This document shows positions 1 through 7,060 of a DNA stretch of 10,229 nucleotides, piece by piece. A program made the position numbers and the translations under genes. Each line of letters opens with the position of its first letter. Position 1 is the stretch's first letter. The stretch lies in the NCBI GenBank assembly GCA_944333305.1, contig CALVKV010000176.1:1-10229 (forward strand), written 5' to 3'. This DNA is from an uncultured Bacilli bacterium. Its GTDB lineage: Bacteria > Bacillota_I > Bacilli_A > RF39 > UBA660. The notes below the pieces were generated by a model. The model had not been told where the DNA came from and made no database searches. It saw nothing but the letters and a program-made list of their open reading frames with translations.

Positions 1-22
1 CCTTAACTTGTGGTATAAGGAG

Positions 23-56
23 AGTGTAAAATAGAAATCTCAAAAATCGCTCAAGG
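23..56 (-). promoter_or_regulatory. Operator and promoter for an off-window gene, system A type
   Basis: Read on the minus strand, CTTGAGCGATT is followed directly by TTTGAGATTTC, so the TTGAG core repeats at exactly 11 bp. A -10-like TACACT follows at 28-23. The same arrangement (TTTGAGGATTT, TTTGAGATTTG, then TATCAT at the identical distance of 27 bases from the first repeat) lies upstream of the system A response regulator. Direct repeats about one helical turn apart are the usual binding site of OmpR/PhoB regulators. The first repeat overlaps the TGA stop of the system A kinase. The controlled gene must start left of position 1. The role is inferred from the repeat and the shared register. 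Confidence 0.6.
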
Positions 57-1151
57 TTTGAAAGATAATTGAAAAACGGCGATTGCCATTGCCCCAGCCA
101 GAGATTGATTTTTCAAAATCAATTTGCCCCCATGTTTTTCACATAAAAGTTGGCTGCTGTAAAGCCCCATTCCAAAATGTGAAGAATTGCTGCTTGCAGT
201 TTCAAACGGTCTTGGCCCATTCTGAATCAGTGTAGGTGGATACCCCGGCCCATCATCTGATATTTTCAAAAGCAAATAATCTTTTTCTAAAACAACTTCA
301 ATGGATAACTTGCTTTTTGCAAATCGAGCCGCATTTCCAATGAGGTTTTCTGCGACTGTAAGAAAAATACCATGATCTAAAAGAACTTCCCCAACCAATG
401 GACACGACAAAGCAATTTTTTTAGTGTTGGCTAATAATCTGGTGGTTTCCTGCAACTCATTTTGTAAAACAGACAGGTCAATCTTTTGGGGATGAACGGA
501 AAGCTGCTCCAATTTTTGAACGCTGCTCATGGCCTCTACATACTGTTCAATACGCAATGTATATCCTTCCAACCTATTTATCGCCTGATCGTCCTGAACG
601 CCTTGCCGAAGCAATTTTACCGTTCCTTTTAAGACTGTGATTGGATTACGCAAGTCATGGGAAAAAGCAGCGTTGAGCCGTTTCCGTTCTTCTGCCTGCT
701 GCCACAGCAAGCGATTTGTTTTTAGTAGTTCTCTCCGCATCACTTCAAAAGCAGCACAAAGCTGTCCCATTTCATCGTTGGACGATACGGGCAACGAAAA
801 GTCTAAATCATTATTCTGAATCCGGGTAATACCATCCCGCAAAATACCAATGGGCTGCTTTAGCTTAATATGATAAAAGAGAGCAACGGAAGTTAGCAAT
901 CCTCCCACCGGGAATATGATACAACACGCCATTTGTATAATGTTCAGGATTGTTAGTACACGCTGCTGTGCTGCTGTTGGCTCTGGCAAGGGGATAACGG
1001 AACCATCCGATAAAATTTCTACTCCGCCGGACGGATAACCTGTCATAATACCACGGCAAATCAAAATGGCGATACCGAGCAACAGGAACGCAGCAATCAA
1101 GCAGAACAAGGATAAGAGCAAAAAAGACTTTTTAAGGCCCATATTTTTCAA
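51..1151 (-). CDS. Sensor histidine kinase of two-component system A
   Basis: Membrane sensor kinase that should phosphorylate the regulator encoded just upstream. Using the TTG at 1151, it has 366 residues: two membrane segments (about 8-31 and 68-93) around a short outer loop of roughly 35 residues, a HAMP linker (about 96-150), the H-box FSHDLRNP with His165, the N-box ENLIGNAARF near 268-277, the G1 motif DDGPG near 299 and the G2 motif FGMGL near 326. All catalytic motifs are present, so it should be active. The start is a choice. TTG at 1151 gives a TTGA overlap with the regulator stop and has GGTGG 5-6 bases upstream. An ATG three codons later and a TTG at 1178 are alternatives. The small outer loop suggests sensing within or near the membrane. 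Related RR/HK pairs in gut Clostridia often sit beside lantibiotic-immunity ABC transporters, but that link is inference. Confidence 0.9.
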   Translation of the reverse strand: MKNMGLKKSFLLLSLFCLIAAFLLLGIAILICRGIMTGYPSGGVEILSDGSVIPLPEPTAAQQRVLTILNIIQMACCIIFPVGGLLTSVALFYHIKLKQPIGILRDGITRIQNNDLDFSLPVSSNDEMGQLCAAFEVMRRELLKTNRLLWQQAEERKRLNAAFSHDLRNPITVLKGTVKLLRQGVQDDQAINRLEGYTLRIEQYVEAMSSVQKLEQLSVHPQKIDLSVLQNELQETTRLLANTKKIALSCPLVGEVLLDHGIFLTVAENLIGNAARFAKSKLSIEVVLEKDYLLLKISDDGPGYPPTLIQNGPRPFETASSNSSHFGMGLYSSQLLCEKHGGKLILKNQSLAGAMAIAVFQLSFKP

Positions 1152-1819
1152 GCGTTCCACCGATACCCACACCCCCAAACTGTTTCAATATAATTGTGTA
1201 GCGTATGTGCCGCAAACTTAGCTCGTATTTTCCGAATATGCTCCATAATCGTATCGCTGTTTCCGTCTCCATCCAGTCCCCACACAAGTTCATAAATTCG
1301 TTCTCGGTCAAAGACTTGTCCGGCATTGAGGGAAAGAAGCTCAACGATTTCAAACTCCCGCTTGGACAACGGGATGCTTTGACTATTGATTGTAGCTGTG
1401 CGGGCAGAGTAATCTAACGCTAATTCACCGAAGAAACGAACCGCAGAATTACTTTGGCGGCGCTGTTCTCGTCGCAGATGTGCAGCAATACGCGCTCCTA
1501 ATTCATCCAGATCAAAGGGTTTCACAATATAGTCATCTGCCCCAGCCTGAAAGCCTATGATCTTATCGCCGGATTCAATGCGGGCGGTCAGGAATAAAAT
1601 GGGACAAGTGATGTAATCCCGTATTTTCTGGCATACAGTTAGCCCGTCTATATCCGGCATATTGATGTCCAGCAAAATCAAATCGGGGTTGTTGCCAGCC
1701 TTTTGAAGTGCTTCTTGCCCGCTATATGCAGTAAGAATATCATATTGGGATTGAAAGTAACTTTGTATCATATCGACAATGCCGCGTTCATCATCAACAA
1801 TTAGTAATTTAGGGATCAA
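1148..1819 (-). CDS. OmpR/PhoB-family response regulator of system A
   Basis: DNA-binding response regulator of 223 residues, the normal size for the family. The receiver domain (about 1-118) has the acidic pair DD at 9-10, the phospho-acceptor Asp51 in LLDINMPDIDG, Thr78 and Lys100 in the VKPF motif. The winged-helix domain (about 128-222) ends in the typical ETVWGCGYRW wing. The start is TTG at 1819, chosen because GGAGGTG lies 9 bases upstream and because the next codons read IPKLLIVDDE, the normal beginning of a receiver. The stop overlaps the kinase start, so the pair is translationally coupled. Tandem TTTGAG repeats in its promoter suggest autoregulation, and a second copy beyond the kinase points to a target left of the window. 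Confidence 0.93.
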   Translation of the reverse strand: MIPKLLIVDDERGIVDMIQSYFQSQYDILTAYSGQEALQKAGNNPDLILLDINMPDIDGLTVCQKIRDYITCPILFLTARIESGDKIIGFQAGADDYIVKPFDLDELGARIAAHLRREQRRQSNSAVRFFGELALDYSARTATINSQSIPLSKREFEIVELLSLNAGQVFDRERIYELVWGLDGDGNSDTIMEHIRKIRAKFAAHTLHNYIETVWGCGYRWNA

Positions 1820-1845
1820 GGCAATGCACCTCCATTTTTATAAAA

Positions 1846-1878
1846 ATGATACATAGCAAATCTCAAAAAATCCTCAAA
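1846..1878 (-). promoter_or_regulatory. Autoregulatory promoter/operator of system A
   Basis: Minus strand: TTTGAGGATTT (1878-1868) and TTTGAGATTTG (1867-1857) are tandem repeats at 11 bp, followed by -10-like TATCAT at 1851-1846. There is no good -35 box. The repeats occupy that position, as expected for a promoter activated by an OmpR-type regulator. The copy at 23-56 has the same repeats and the same distance to its -10. The regulator ribosome site GGAGG follows at about 1829-1833. Confidence 0.6.
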
Positions 1879-2032
1879 TTTTGTTAAAGCAAAATTATCT
1901 ATTATATATTATATCATAAAATAAAGAAAGAAAGTAAAGAAGCTCGTCTATCGTTAGCCTTCTCCTATTTGCTACAGAAATAATAAAACTTTCTGTGCGT
2001 ATCAACAGTAAAAGGTGGCTTCAGCACACCAA
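1879..2032. other. AT-rich intergenic region, possible second promoter
   Basis: No gene is supported here. Two overlapping TATAAT boxes on the minus strand (1913-1908 and 1906-1901) could drive basal expression of the system A regulator, but no convincing -35 lies 16-18 bases upstream. A short inverted repeat AATTTTG/CAAAATT lies between these boxes and the TTTGAG operator. Nothing else is recognisable. Confidence 0.3.
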
Positions 2033-2224
2033 TCAAAAATTGTGTTGAAAATAAAGCACAGCGGTACGAAAAATACCGCTGCGCTTCACTATTTTATCTT
2101 CAAGAACAAATTGTGCCGGTTCTTTTTTCTGATCTACGGTAAGCATGACAAACAGCTTTTCACCAATCTGTGTGCCATTATCTTCTAAAGCAAGTACACA
2201 TAGTTTCCCAAAATGATATTCCTC
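2033..2224 (-). pseudogene. Start-less 63-codon ORF in frame after the ATPase
   Basis: Directly after the TAG of the ATPase gene, the same frame stays open for 63 codons to a TGA at 2035-2033. The translation looks protein-like, for example GKLCVLALEDNGTQIGEKLF followed by VMLTVDQKKEPAQFVLEDK, with alternating hydrophobic and charged residues. There is no usable start at its beginning. AGGAGG lies at the correct distance from AATATC-ATTTTGGG, and restoring one G (ATGTTTGGG) would create an ATG in this frame, 6 bases after the Shine-Dalgarno sequence. The simplest reading is a small gene that lost its start by a one-base deletion. Readthrough of the TAG, or internal initiation at the in-frame ATG at codon 27, are alternatives. 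I do not recognise the family. Its last codons form the operon terminator. Confidence 0.4.
2046..2086 (-). terminator. Rho-independent terminator of the ABC exporter operon
   Basis: Minus strand: AAGCGCAGCGGTA (2086-2074), a seven-base loop, then TACCGCTGTGCTT (2066-2054). This is a 13-bp stem with one G-T pair, followed by TATTTT. It lies about 140 bases beyond the ATPase stop and before the system A promoter, so it should insulate the two units. Confidence 0.75.
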
Positions 2225-2857
2225 CTATCCGTTTATTTGTAACTGTCCACGTTTTAAATGAAATACCACATCAGCTTGTTTTGCCAGTTCACTTGAATGG
2301 GTAACTACCACCACACACTTATTCATCTTGTGGGCGCTCTCTTTCAAAATTTCCGTGATGTCTTGGGCAGTATCCTCGTCCAGATTGCCGGTAGGCTCGT
2401 CCGCAAGGATTACCGGGGCCTCGCTTGCCAGAGCGCGGGCAATGGCTACACGTTGCTGCTGGCCGCCGGAGAGCTTCAGCACATTACGCTTTGCTTCTTC
2501 TTTCGTCAACCCAAGGCGCTCCAAAATCGGCAGCGGCGGTAGCTTAGAAGTCAATGCCACATTCTCCATTGGCGTGAGATAATCAATCAAATTGTATGCC
2601 TGGAAGATAAAGGATACATGGTTTTTCCGGTGGTCCGCAAGGCCTGTTTGAGATATATCCTTTCCGTCGAACAGAATGTTCCCGTTTGTAGGGCTGTCTA
2701 AACCACCAAGGAGTGATAACAGCGTGGTTTTACCGCACCCGGACGGGCCAAGTATGGCATACATCTTTCCCAATTCCATTTGGCCGCTGATTCCTTTCAA
2801 AACCCCTTGTTTTCCGTCATAGCTGTATTTCAGATTTGAAAATTCTAAAATGCTCAT
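2225..2857 (-). CDS. ABC transporter ATPase, MacB/Vex2-like
   Basis: Cytoplasmic ATPase that should power the two FtsX-type permeases encoded immediately upstream. It has 210 residues and all the motifs: Walker [10 protein letters not shown] (37-45), Q-loop FQAYN with Gln86, signature LSGGQQQR (129-136), Walker B VILADEP with Asp153/Glu154, D-loop GNLD and switch His187. The helical stretch between Q-loop and signature is short and ends in [10 protein letters not shown]. As I recall, pneumococcal Vex2 shares this feature, so it is treated as a family trait and not a deletion. The ATG follows AGGAGG with normal spacing and lies 17 bases after the second permease, so the three genes form one operon. 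Such transporters export or expel peptides or protect against cell-wall-active antimicrobials. The substrate here is unknown. Confidence 0.93.
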   Translation of the reverse strand: MSILEFSNLKYSYDGKQGVLKGISGQMELGKMYAILGPSGCGKTTLLSLLGGLDSPTNGNILFDGKDISQTGLADHRKNHVSFIFQAYNLIDYLTPMENVALTSKLPPLPILERLGLTKEEAKRNVLKLSGGQQQRVAIARALASEAPVILADEPTGNLDEDTAQDITEILKESAHKMNKCVVVVTHSSELAKQADVVFHLKRGQLQING

Positions 2858-2874
2858 ATTATCTGCCTCCTGTT

Positions 2875-4188
2875 TTAATCCATTTGTGTTAGAATCGCTT
2901 TCGGTTTCAGACGGATTACCGTCACCGACGCTGCCAGTACCGCCAGAATCAGGATCAGCGCGCCGACACCATACACTGCCGCCATATCCGCAGAGTGAAT
3001 AACCACGCTTAAACCTTGAACATCACTGGCAGTTTGGCTGACAAGAAAAGCACCGACCTGATCCGCCAGCAGAGCCGACAAACCAAAGGAAGCTGCCGCC
3101 GCAGGAATGGCGATAAAAATGTTTTCCGCCAGGAATTGCAGTACAATCTCCACCTTGCTTCTGCCTACTGCCATCAATATACCAGCCTCTTTCTTCCGGC
3201 TCCGCGTCCAAAGGATCAACAAAAGGGTGATAACTGCTGCGCCTGTAATGGCAATCACTGTGACCGCCGTATTTACCATTTTCTGGAGAGAAGAAAGGGG
3301 ATTGGAAATCAGGTCAAAATCCTCTGTATCCGTAGAAAAAGTGAATGTCTTGCCTTTAATCTCCGGCAGGTTTTGGATGGTCTTGAGGACCTCCTCTACA
3401 TTTTCAGCCGAATCCACATAAACTTCCAAAGAGCCAAGCTCTATTGCTGGTTTATGAAAAATTTTATAGTAACCATTTACATCAATATATCCTCGATTGG
3501 CTGGAATGCCCTCTGTCGTTATCGCATCTTTAGACATTCCCTCGGTGCCGCTGAAGATCCCCACAATTTCAAAGGTATTTTCAGAATCATTGTCCAGATC
3601 GTACATAGATATATGATCTCCCACAGAAAGTCCGTTTTTATCCGCAAGCTCCTTAGAAATCATCACAGCAAAAGAATCGTCTGCTTGAATGTGACGCCCT
3701 TCTACTAATGTATAAGTACCATTTATAAAATTCTTATTTAACTCGGAATTTAAAACCACTGTATAGGAAGAAGGTCTACCATAACCATTGTTGGAATTTC
3801 CGAAATTAAATGAACCAGGAAAGTATTCAAAATCTATCCCGGCTCCCCAATAGCCCCCCTCTCTTTCAGCGTTGTAATTCACTACACCATCAACTTTAGC
3901 AATCGCATCAATCACTTCCTGTGTAATATAATCGCCATTATATTGGTATGTAAGCCCATATTCATTCTGTGTAGGGGAACCAAAATTGTCCGGATTGTCG
4001 CCGTCAATCTCTACACGGATCGATGCCCCGACGGTCTGCTTTACTTCTTCTGTTCCCTCCGCAGTAGCGTGGCCTACGGATAAGGCAATCAGCGCAGCAG
4101 AAGCCAACAGTGTAAAAACCAGCAGCAGAATGATACTTCTTATTTTTTGCCGCCAGCAGTAGCGGATCGCTCGTTTCAAAAAATTCAT
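2875..4188 (-). CDS. FtsX/MacB-type ABC transporter permease, second subunit
   Basis: Membrane subunit of the exporter, 437 residues. The layout is typical of the family: a membrane helix near 18-38, a large extracytoplasmic MacB-like domain (about 40-300), then three C-terminal helices near 307-327, 355-376 and 403-425. The cytoplasmic coupling segment RKKEAGILMAVGRSKVEI (331-348) is the FtsX-family signature that contacts the ATPase. The C-terminus RLKPKAILTQM closely matches RLKPKEILTKM in its partner permease, so the two are paralogues likely to act as a heterodimer. The outer domain is rich in Asn, Gly and Tyr (around 60-160), unlike the partner, so the two probably differ in substrate contact. 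The ATG follows GGAGG, 13 bases after the first permease. Confidence 0.9.
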   Translation of the reverse strand: MNFLKRAIRYCWRQKIRSIILLLVFTLLASAALIALSVGHATAEGTEEVKQTVGASIRVEIDGDNPDNFGSPTQNEYGLTYQYNGDYITQEVIDAIAKVDGVVNYNAEREGGYWGAGIDFEYFPGSFNFGNSNNGYGRPSSYTVVLNSELNKNFINGTYTLVEGRHIQADDSFAVMISKELADKNGLSVGDHISMYDLDNDSENTFEIVGIFSGTEGMSKDAITTEGIPANRGYIDVNGYYKIFHKPAIELGSLEVYVDSAENVEEVLKTIQNLPEIKGKTFTFSTDTEDFDLISNPLSSLQKMVNTAVTVIAITGAAVITLLLILWTRSRKKEAGILMAVGRSKVEIVLQFLAENIFIAIPAAAASFGLSALLADQVGAFLVSQTASDVQGLSVVIHSADMAAVYGVGALILILAVLAASVTVIRLKPKAILTQMD

Positions 4189-4201
4189 GCGAAATGCCTC
4201 C

Positions 4202-5551
4202 TTAACTCATTTTTGTTAAAATCTCTTTTGGCTTTAAGCGGAGAATGGCTCCACTGGCCACCAGCACTGTCAACAGGACAGCCGCCAGCTCTCCGGCAAG
4301 CAACACACCGGAATTAAGCAGATTTGGCTGCAAATAATTCACTCCGCCGCCACCTGTCTGCAGCGCCGCGGTTCCCGTTCCCTGGGCCAGCGTGCCAAAC
4401 AGCAGTCCATTCACCGGGCCAGAGCAGAAAAGCCAGAGCAGAAAAGCACTGAGAAATCCAACGATCAGAAGCCCCCATGCCTCCAATCCAAACTGTCCAA
4501 TGATTTCCATTTTGGGCTTTCCCACGGACAGGTAAATCCCGGCTTCCCGGATACGCCCCCGTATCTGCACCATTAGGATCAACATGAGAATCACAATTCC
4601 CAAAGTGGCAGCCAGGGCGATCAGCGCCACAGCCAGGTTTTGAAGATTTTGAAGCTGTCCGGCGATCTGCTCATACTGAAAATCGTTCTCCCGCAGGATG
4701 TGATTATCCCAATCTATGGAGTCGATGGCCTCCACACGCTCCAGTAGCGTATCCAGTTCCAAAGGGTCGGCAATGTAAAAGGCAATCTCGCCCTCAAAAA
4801 CGCCCTCCTGTTGTTCCTGCAAATTTATCAGCAGATGGCTGTCGGAATAAATATGATTTGTCGCTTTCCCGGCGGTAGGGGAATCTGCACTGTCGGCAGC
4901 TCCGTCACATTGGAAAATCCCTACAATCTCTACTTCGGCAAAAACCGTCTTTTCCGGGATCGTGTCGATATATACTCCGTCCTGCTGGTCTAAACCGGCG
5001 TGGGTAAGGGTGAGTACATCGCCAACTTCCAGGCTGTTTTCCGCTGCCAGCTCTGCGCTGATTAGGATTTTATTCTCATCCTCCGGCTGGATATGGCGGC
5101 CAGCAAGCAGTGTATATTCCTCATTCAGAAACACATCTGTCAGTTGGGAATCTCGCACAGCAGTTACCTGGCCCATATTGCTGGCCTCGCTGTCACCAGC
5201 TCCCGGCAGAAAATGCAGCTGTTCGCTCTTGGCATAGCCATAGTGTTCCGTGTTGTAGGCTTTCACTTGGCCTCCGGCAGCGTCCACAACCTCATCAATG
5301 CTCTTTTGGGAAATGATGGGCGTTGTTCCCTCACTGACCGCGCCGCCCTCAAAGATCATTTCCTGATAGGGGCGGATATAAAAGGCCGCGCCAATATTGG
5401 AGCGTAGTTCCTTGGCTGCCTGTCCCGTGCCATTCAAAACGGAAAAGCAGACCAGCAGAAGGGCAGATACCAAAAAGAAAATCAGGAAAAGAAGCGCCGC
5501 TTTTCCTTTCTTGCGGGCTAAATAAAGAACTGCCCGCTTGTACATGTGCAT
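4202..5551 (-). CDS. FtsX/MacB-type ABC transporter permease, first subunit
   Basis: First gene of the exporter operon, 449 residues. It has an N-terminal membrane helix (about 19-38), a MacB-type extracytoplasmic domain (about 40-300) containing the ELAAENSLEVGD segment also seen in the second permease as ELADKNGLSVGD, and three C-terminal helices near 306-330, 357-377 and 414-437. The coupling motif REAGIYLSVGKPKMEI lies at 335-350. The first of two close ATGs (5551 and 5545) is chosen because AAAGGACGG is 7-10 bases upstream of it. The ribosome site is part of a long hairpin that also contains the promoter. Phased TAAATCAAA repeats upstream indicate control by the system B regulator. It should form a heterodimer with the second permease. 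Confidence 0.9.
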   Translation of the reverse strand: MHMYKRAVLYLARKKGKAALLFLIFFLVSALLLVCFSVLNGTGQAAKELRSNIGAAFYIRPYQEMIFEGGAVSEGTTPIISQKSIDEVVDAAGGQVKAYNTEHYGYAKSEQLHFLPGAGDSEASNMGQVTAVRDSQLTDVFLNEEYTLLAGRHIQPEDENKILISAELAAENSLEVGDVLTLTHAGLDQQDGVYIDTIPEKTVFAEVEIVGIFQCDGAADSADSPTAGKATNHIYSDSHLLINLQEQQEGVFEGEIAFYIADPLELDTLLERVEAIDSIDWDNHILRENDFQYEQIAGQLQNLQNLAVALIALAATLGIVILMLILMVQIRGRIREAGIYLSVGKPKMEIIGQFGLEAWGLLIVGFLSAFLLWLFCSGPVNGLLFGTLAQGTGTAALQTGGGGVNYLQPNLLNSGVLLAGELAAVLLTVLVASGAILRLKPKEILTKMS

Positions 5552-5557
5552 AAAAAC

Positions 5558-5602
5558 ACCGTCCTTTCATTTGATGGTGCTTCCATCATACAAAAGGACG
5601 GT
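5558..5602 (-). terminator. Terminator-like hairpin covering the permease RBS and promoter
   Basis: Minus strand: ACCGTCCTTT, four mostly unpaired bases, TGATGG, loop AAGCA, CCATCA, four bases, AAAGGACGGT, then GTTTTTATG. This gives 10 + 6 paired bases and a T-run reaching the permease start. The right arm contains the Shine-Dalgarno AAAGGA. The left arm contains the -10-like TATGAT of the permease promoter. Transcripts coming through from the kinase gene would carry both arms. Transcripts from the local promoter should begin in or near the loop and carry only the right arm. Confidence 0.65.
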
Positions 5603-5638
5603 TTATTTTTCGCTTAGATTTGATTTATTTTTGATTTA
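5585..5638 (-). promoter_or_regulatory. Exporter promoter with phased operator for regulator B
   Basis: Minus strand 11-mers: TAAATCAAAAA (5638-5628), TAAATCAAATC (5627-5617), the degenerate TAAGCGAAAAA (5616-5606) and TAAACCGTCCT (5605-5595), then -10-like TATGAT at 5590-5585. No -35 consensus is present (GCGAAA stands there), which suggests an activated promoter. The TAA that stops the system B kinase is the first TAA of the operator. The distances from the repeats to the -10 (48, 37, 26, 15) match those in the regulator promoter (26, 15). Confidence 0.65.
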
Positions 5639-7060
5639 GTTTTTAGGACAGTAGGGAAAAACCTGGCGAACAGTTTTGATTTTGACATTACCCGAATTAT
5701 ATCGAAATGCCACCGTAAACACCACACCCGTTTCCGTATTTTCCACCCGATACCGGAATCCATGCAGTTCCAGAATTGTCTTGACCAGATACAGCCCCAG
5801 GCCGCTGCCGCCGGTAGATTTGTTCCGGGATTTTTCCACTCGGTAAAAAGGTGTGAACAGCACGGGCAGATCTTCCTCCGGAATAGAAGCGCCGGTGTTG
5901 GTTACGGTCAGAATAGAAGGCGTAAGATGGATAAAGACATCCGCCCCATCCGGTGAGTGACGGATGGCGTTGCTCAGGATATTATGAATGGCCTTTTCCA
6001 GCAGAGAGGCGTTACCAGATACCGTAACATCCTCGACAAGCTGAGAATGAATTGTGATCTGTCGTTCCTGGGCCAGCGGGAGCAGTGTTTCCGTGACTTT
6101 AGCAAGCGTGTCAGGTAGCGGCACCGGCTCTGCTTTCCCGGCCAGACCATCCATCTCGATTTTAGAAATTGTGAGAATTTCTTTTACCAGCCGTTCCATA
6201 TTTTCCACTTCTCTGAGAGTTTCCGGCAGCACTTTTCCTGTGTCCTTATATTTTCCGATCCCCAGGATCATGCTTTCAATCTGGCCTTTTAAGATGGTAA
6301 TGGGCGTTTTCAACTCATGGGAGGCAGCCGCAAAGAAATCCCGGCGCTGGCGGGACAGCTCGGTGATATGTTCCATATCCTTCCGCAGTTGTTCATTGGC
6401 GCTTTCCAGCTCTTTCATGACAATGTCCAACCGCTTTGCCATCGTGTTCAGACTGTTTGCCAATACACCAAGTTCATCCGTGCGGTGAACTCCACACTCC
6501 CAGGTCATATCCAAATTGGCCATCCGCTTGGAGACACGACTAATCTCAAGAACAGGCCGCACCAGCACCCGGCTACATAGGAACGCTCCTAATGCTGAGA
6601 TAAGCAGAATCAGCAGCAATAAGAGGGGCAACAGCTCCAGAAAAGCCATAGTCAGTTCATTACCGGCAGAAACAGGCGCTGTAATGCTGAGATAATAGTT
6701 TCCATTCCGATCTGCAAACTTCACATCTACTGCGGTTGTCATAGCTTCTCCACGCTCTACACTCTGCTCATCAACTGTGCCGAAGGTGTGCATTGTGATT
6801 CCATCGTTCAAGATCACAGAAGCCCGATTGCTCTGACAGAATTGTTCGATAACATCCCCGGCATCGTCATAATCGGTTTGAGAGAGTGTATCAATGAGTT
6901 GTTCAATTTCCGTCTCAACCCGGCTGCTTGCCACAATCGTGTAACTTTGGGGCAGAAGTGTCATCACCATGCCATAAATCAACAGGCTGCACAGGATGAG
7001 CAGACCGGCAATCCACAAAAAGGCCTTTGCACTTAGACTGTTTCTAATTTTCTTTACCAA
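5636..7060 (-). CDS. Sensor histidine kinase of two-component system B
   Basis: Membrane kinase of 474 residues that should signal to the regulator encoded upstream. Features in order: membrane helix (about 11-36), an extracytoplasmic sensor domain of about 100 residues, second helix (about 138-162) with a Leu/Ile-rich core, HAMP (about 163-215), coiled linker, H-box FAAASHELKTP with His248, N-box HNILSNAIRHS with Asn364, F-box LFTPFYR and G2 motif GGSGLGL (417-423). The G1 motif reads NTGASI where the classical form is DxGxG. This variant occurs in related kinases. The start is TTG at 7060: GGGGTGGG precedes it at good spacing and it yields a basic VKKIRN N-terminus. An upstream TTG at 7090 lies deep in the regulator gene and is less likely. 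About 20 residues follow the last core strand, and the stop lies in the exporter operator. Confidence 0.92.
   Translation of the reverse strand: MVKKIRNSLSAKAFLWIAGLLILCSLLIYGMVMTLLPQSYTIVASSRVETEIEQLIDTLSQTDYDDAGDVIEQFCQSNRASVILNDGITMHTFGTVDEQSVERGEAMTTAVDVKFADRNGNYYLSITAPVSAGNELTMAFLELLPLLLLLILLISALGAFLCSRVLVRPVLEISRVSKRMANLDMTWECGVHRTDELGVLANSLNTMAKRLDIVMKELESANEQLRKDMEHITELSRQRRDFFAAASHELKTPITILKGQIESMILGIGKYKDTGKVLPETLREVENMERLVKEILTISKIEMDGLAGKAEPVPLPDTLAKVTETLLPLAQERQITIHSQLVEDVTVSGNASLLEKAIHNILSNAIRHSPDGADVFIHLTPSILTVTNTGASIPEEDLPVLFTPFYRVEKSRNKSTGGSGLGLYLVKTILELHGFRYRVENTETGVVFTVAFRYNSGNVKIKTVRQVFPYCPKN

Noticed and set aside
2480..2580. Apparent internal deletion between the Q-loop and signature motif of the ATPase
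   Set aside because: The segment is shorter than in LolD/MacB-type ATPases, but as I recall Vex2-like proteins share the short form ending in KRNVLxLSGG, and all motifs are intact.
3016..3708. 230-residue open frame on the plus strand opposite the second permease
   Set aside because: It is antisense to a well-supported FtsX-family permease. Its composition (many Arg, Asn, His and Cys) is that of a shadow frame and no family is recognisable.
5558..5602. The inverted repeat as an insertion-sequence end or attachment site
   Set aside because: It has no flanking target duplication and no transposase or integrase nearby. Its position over the -10 and ribosome site, plus the T-run, fits a regulatory hairpin.
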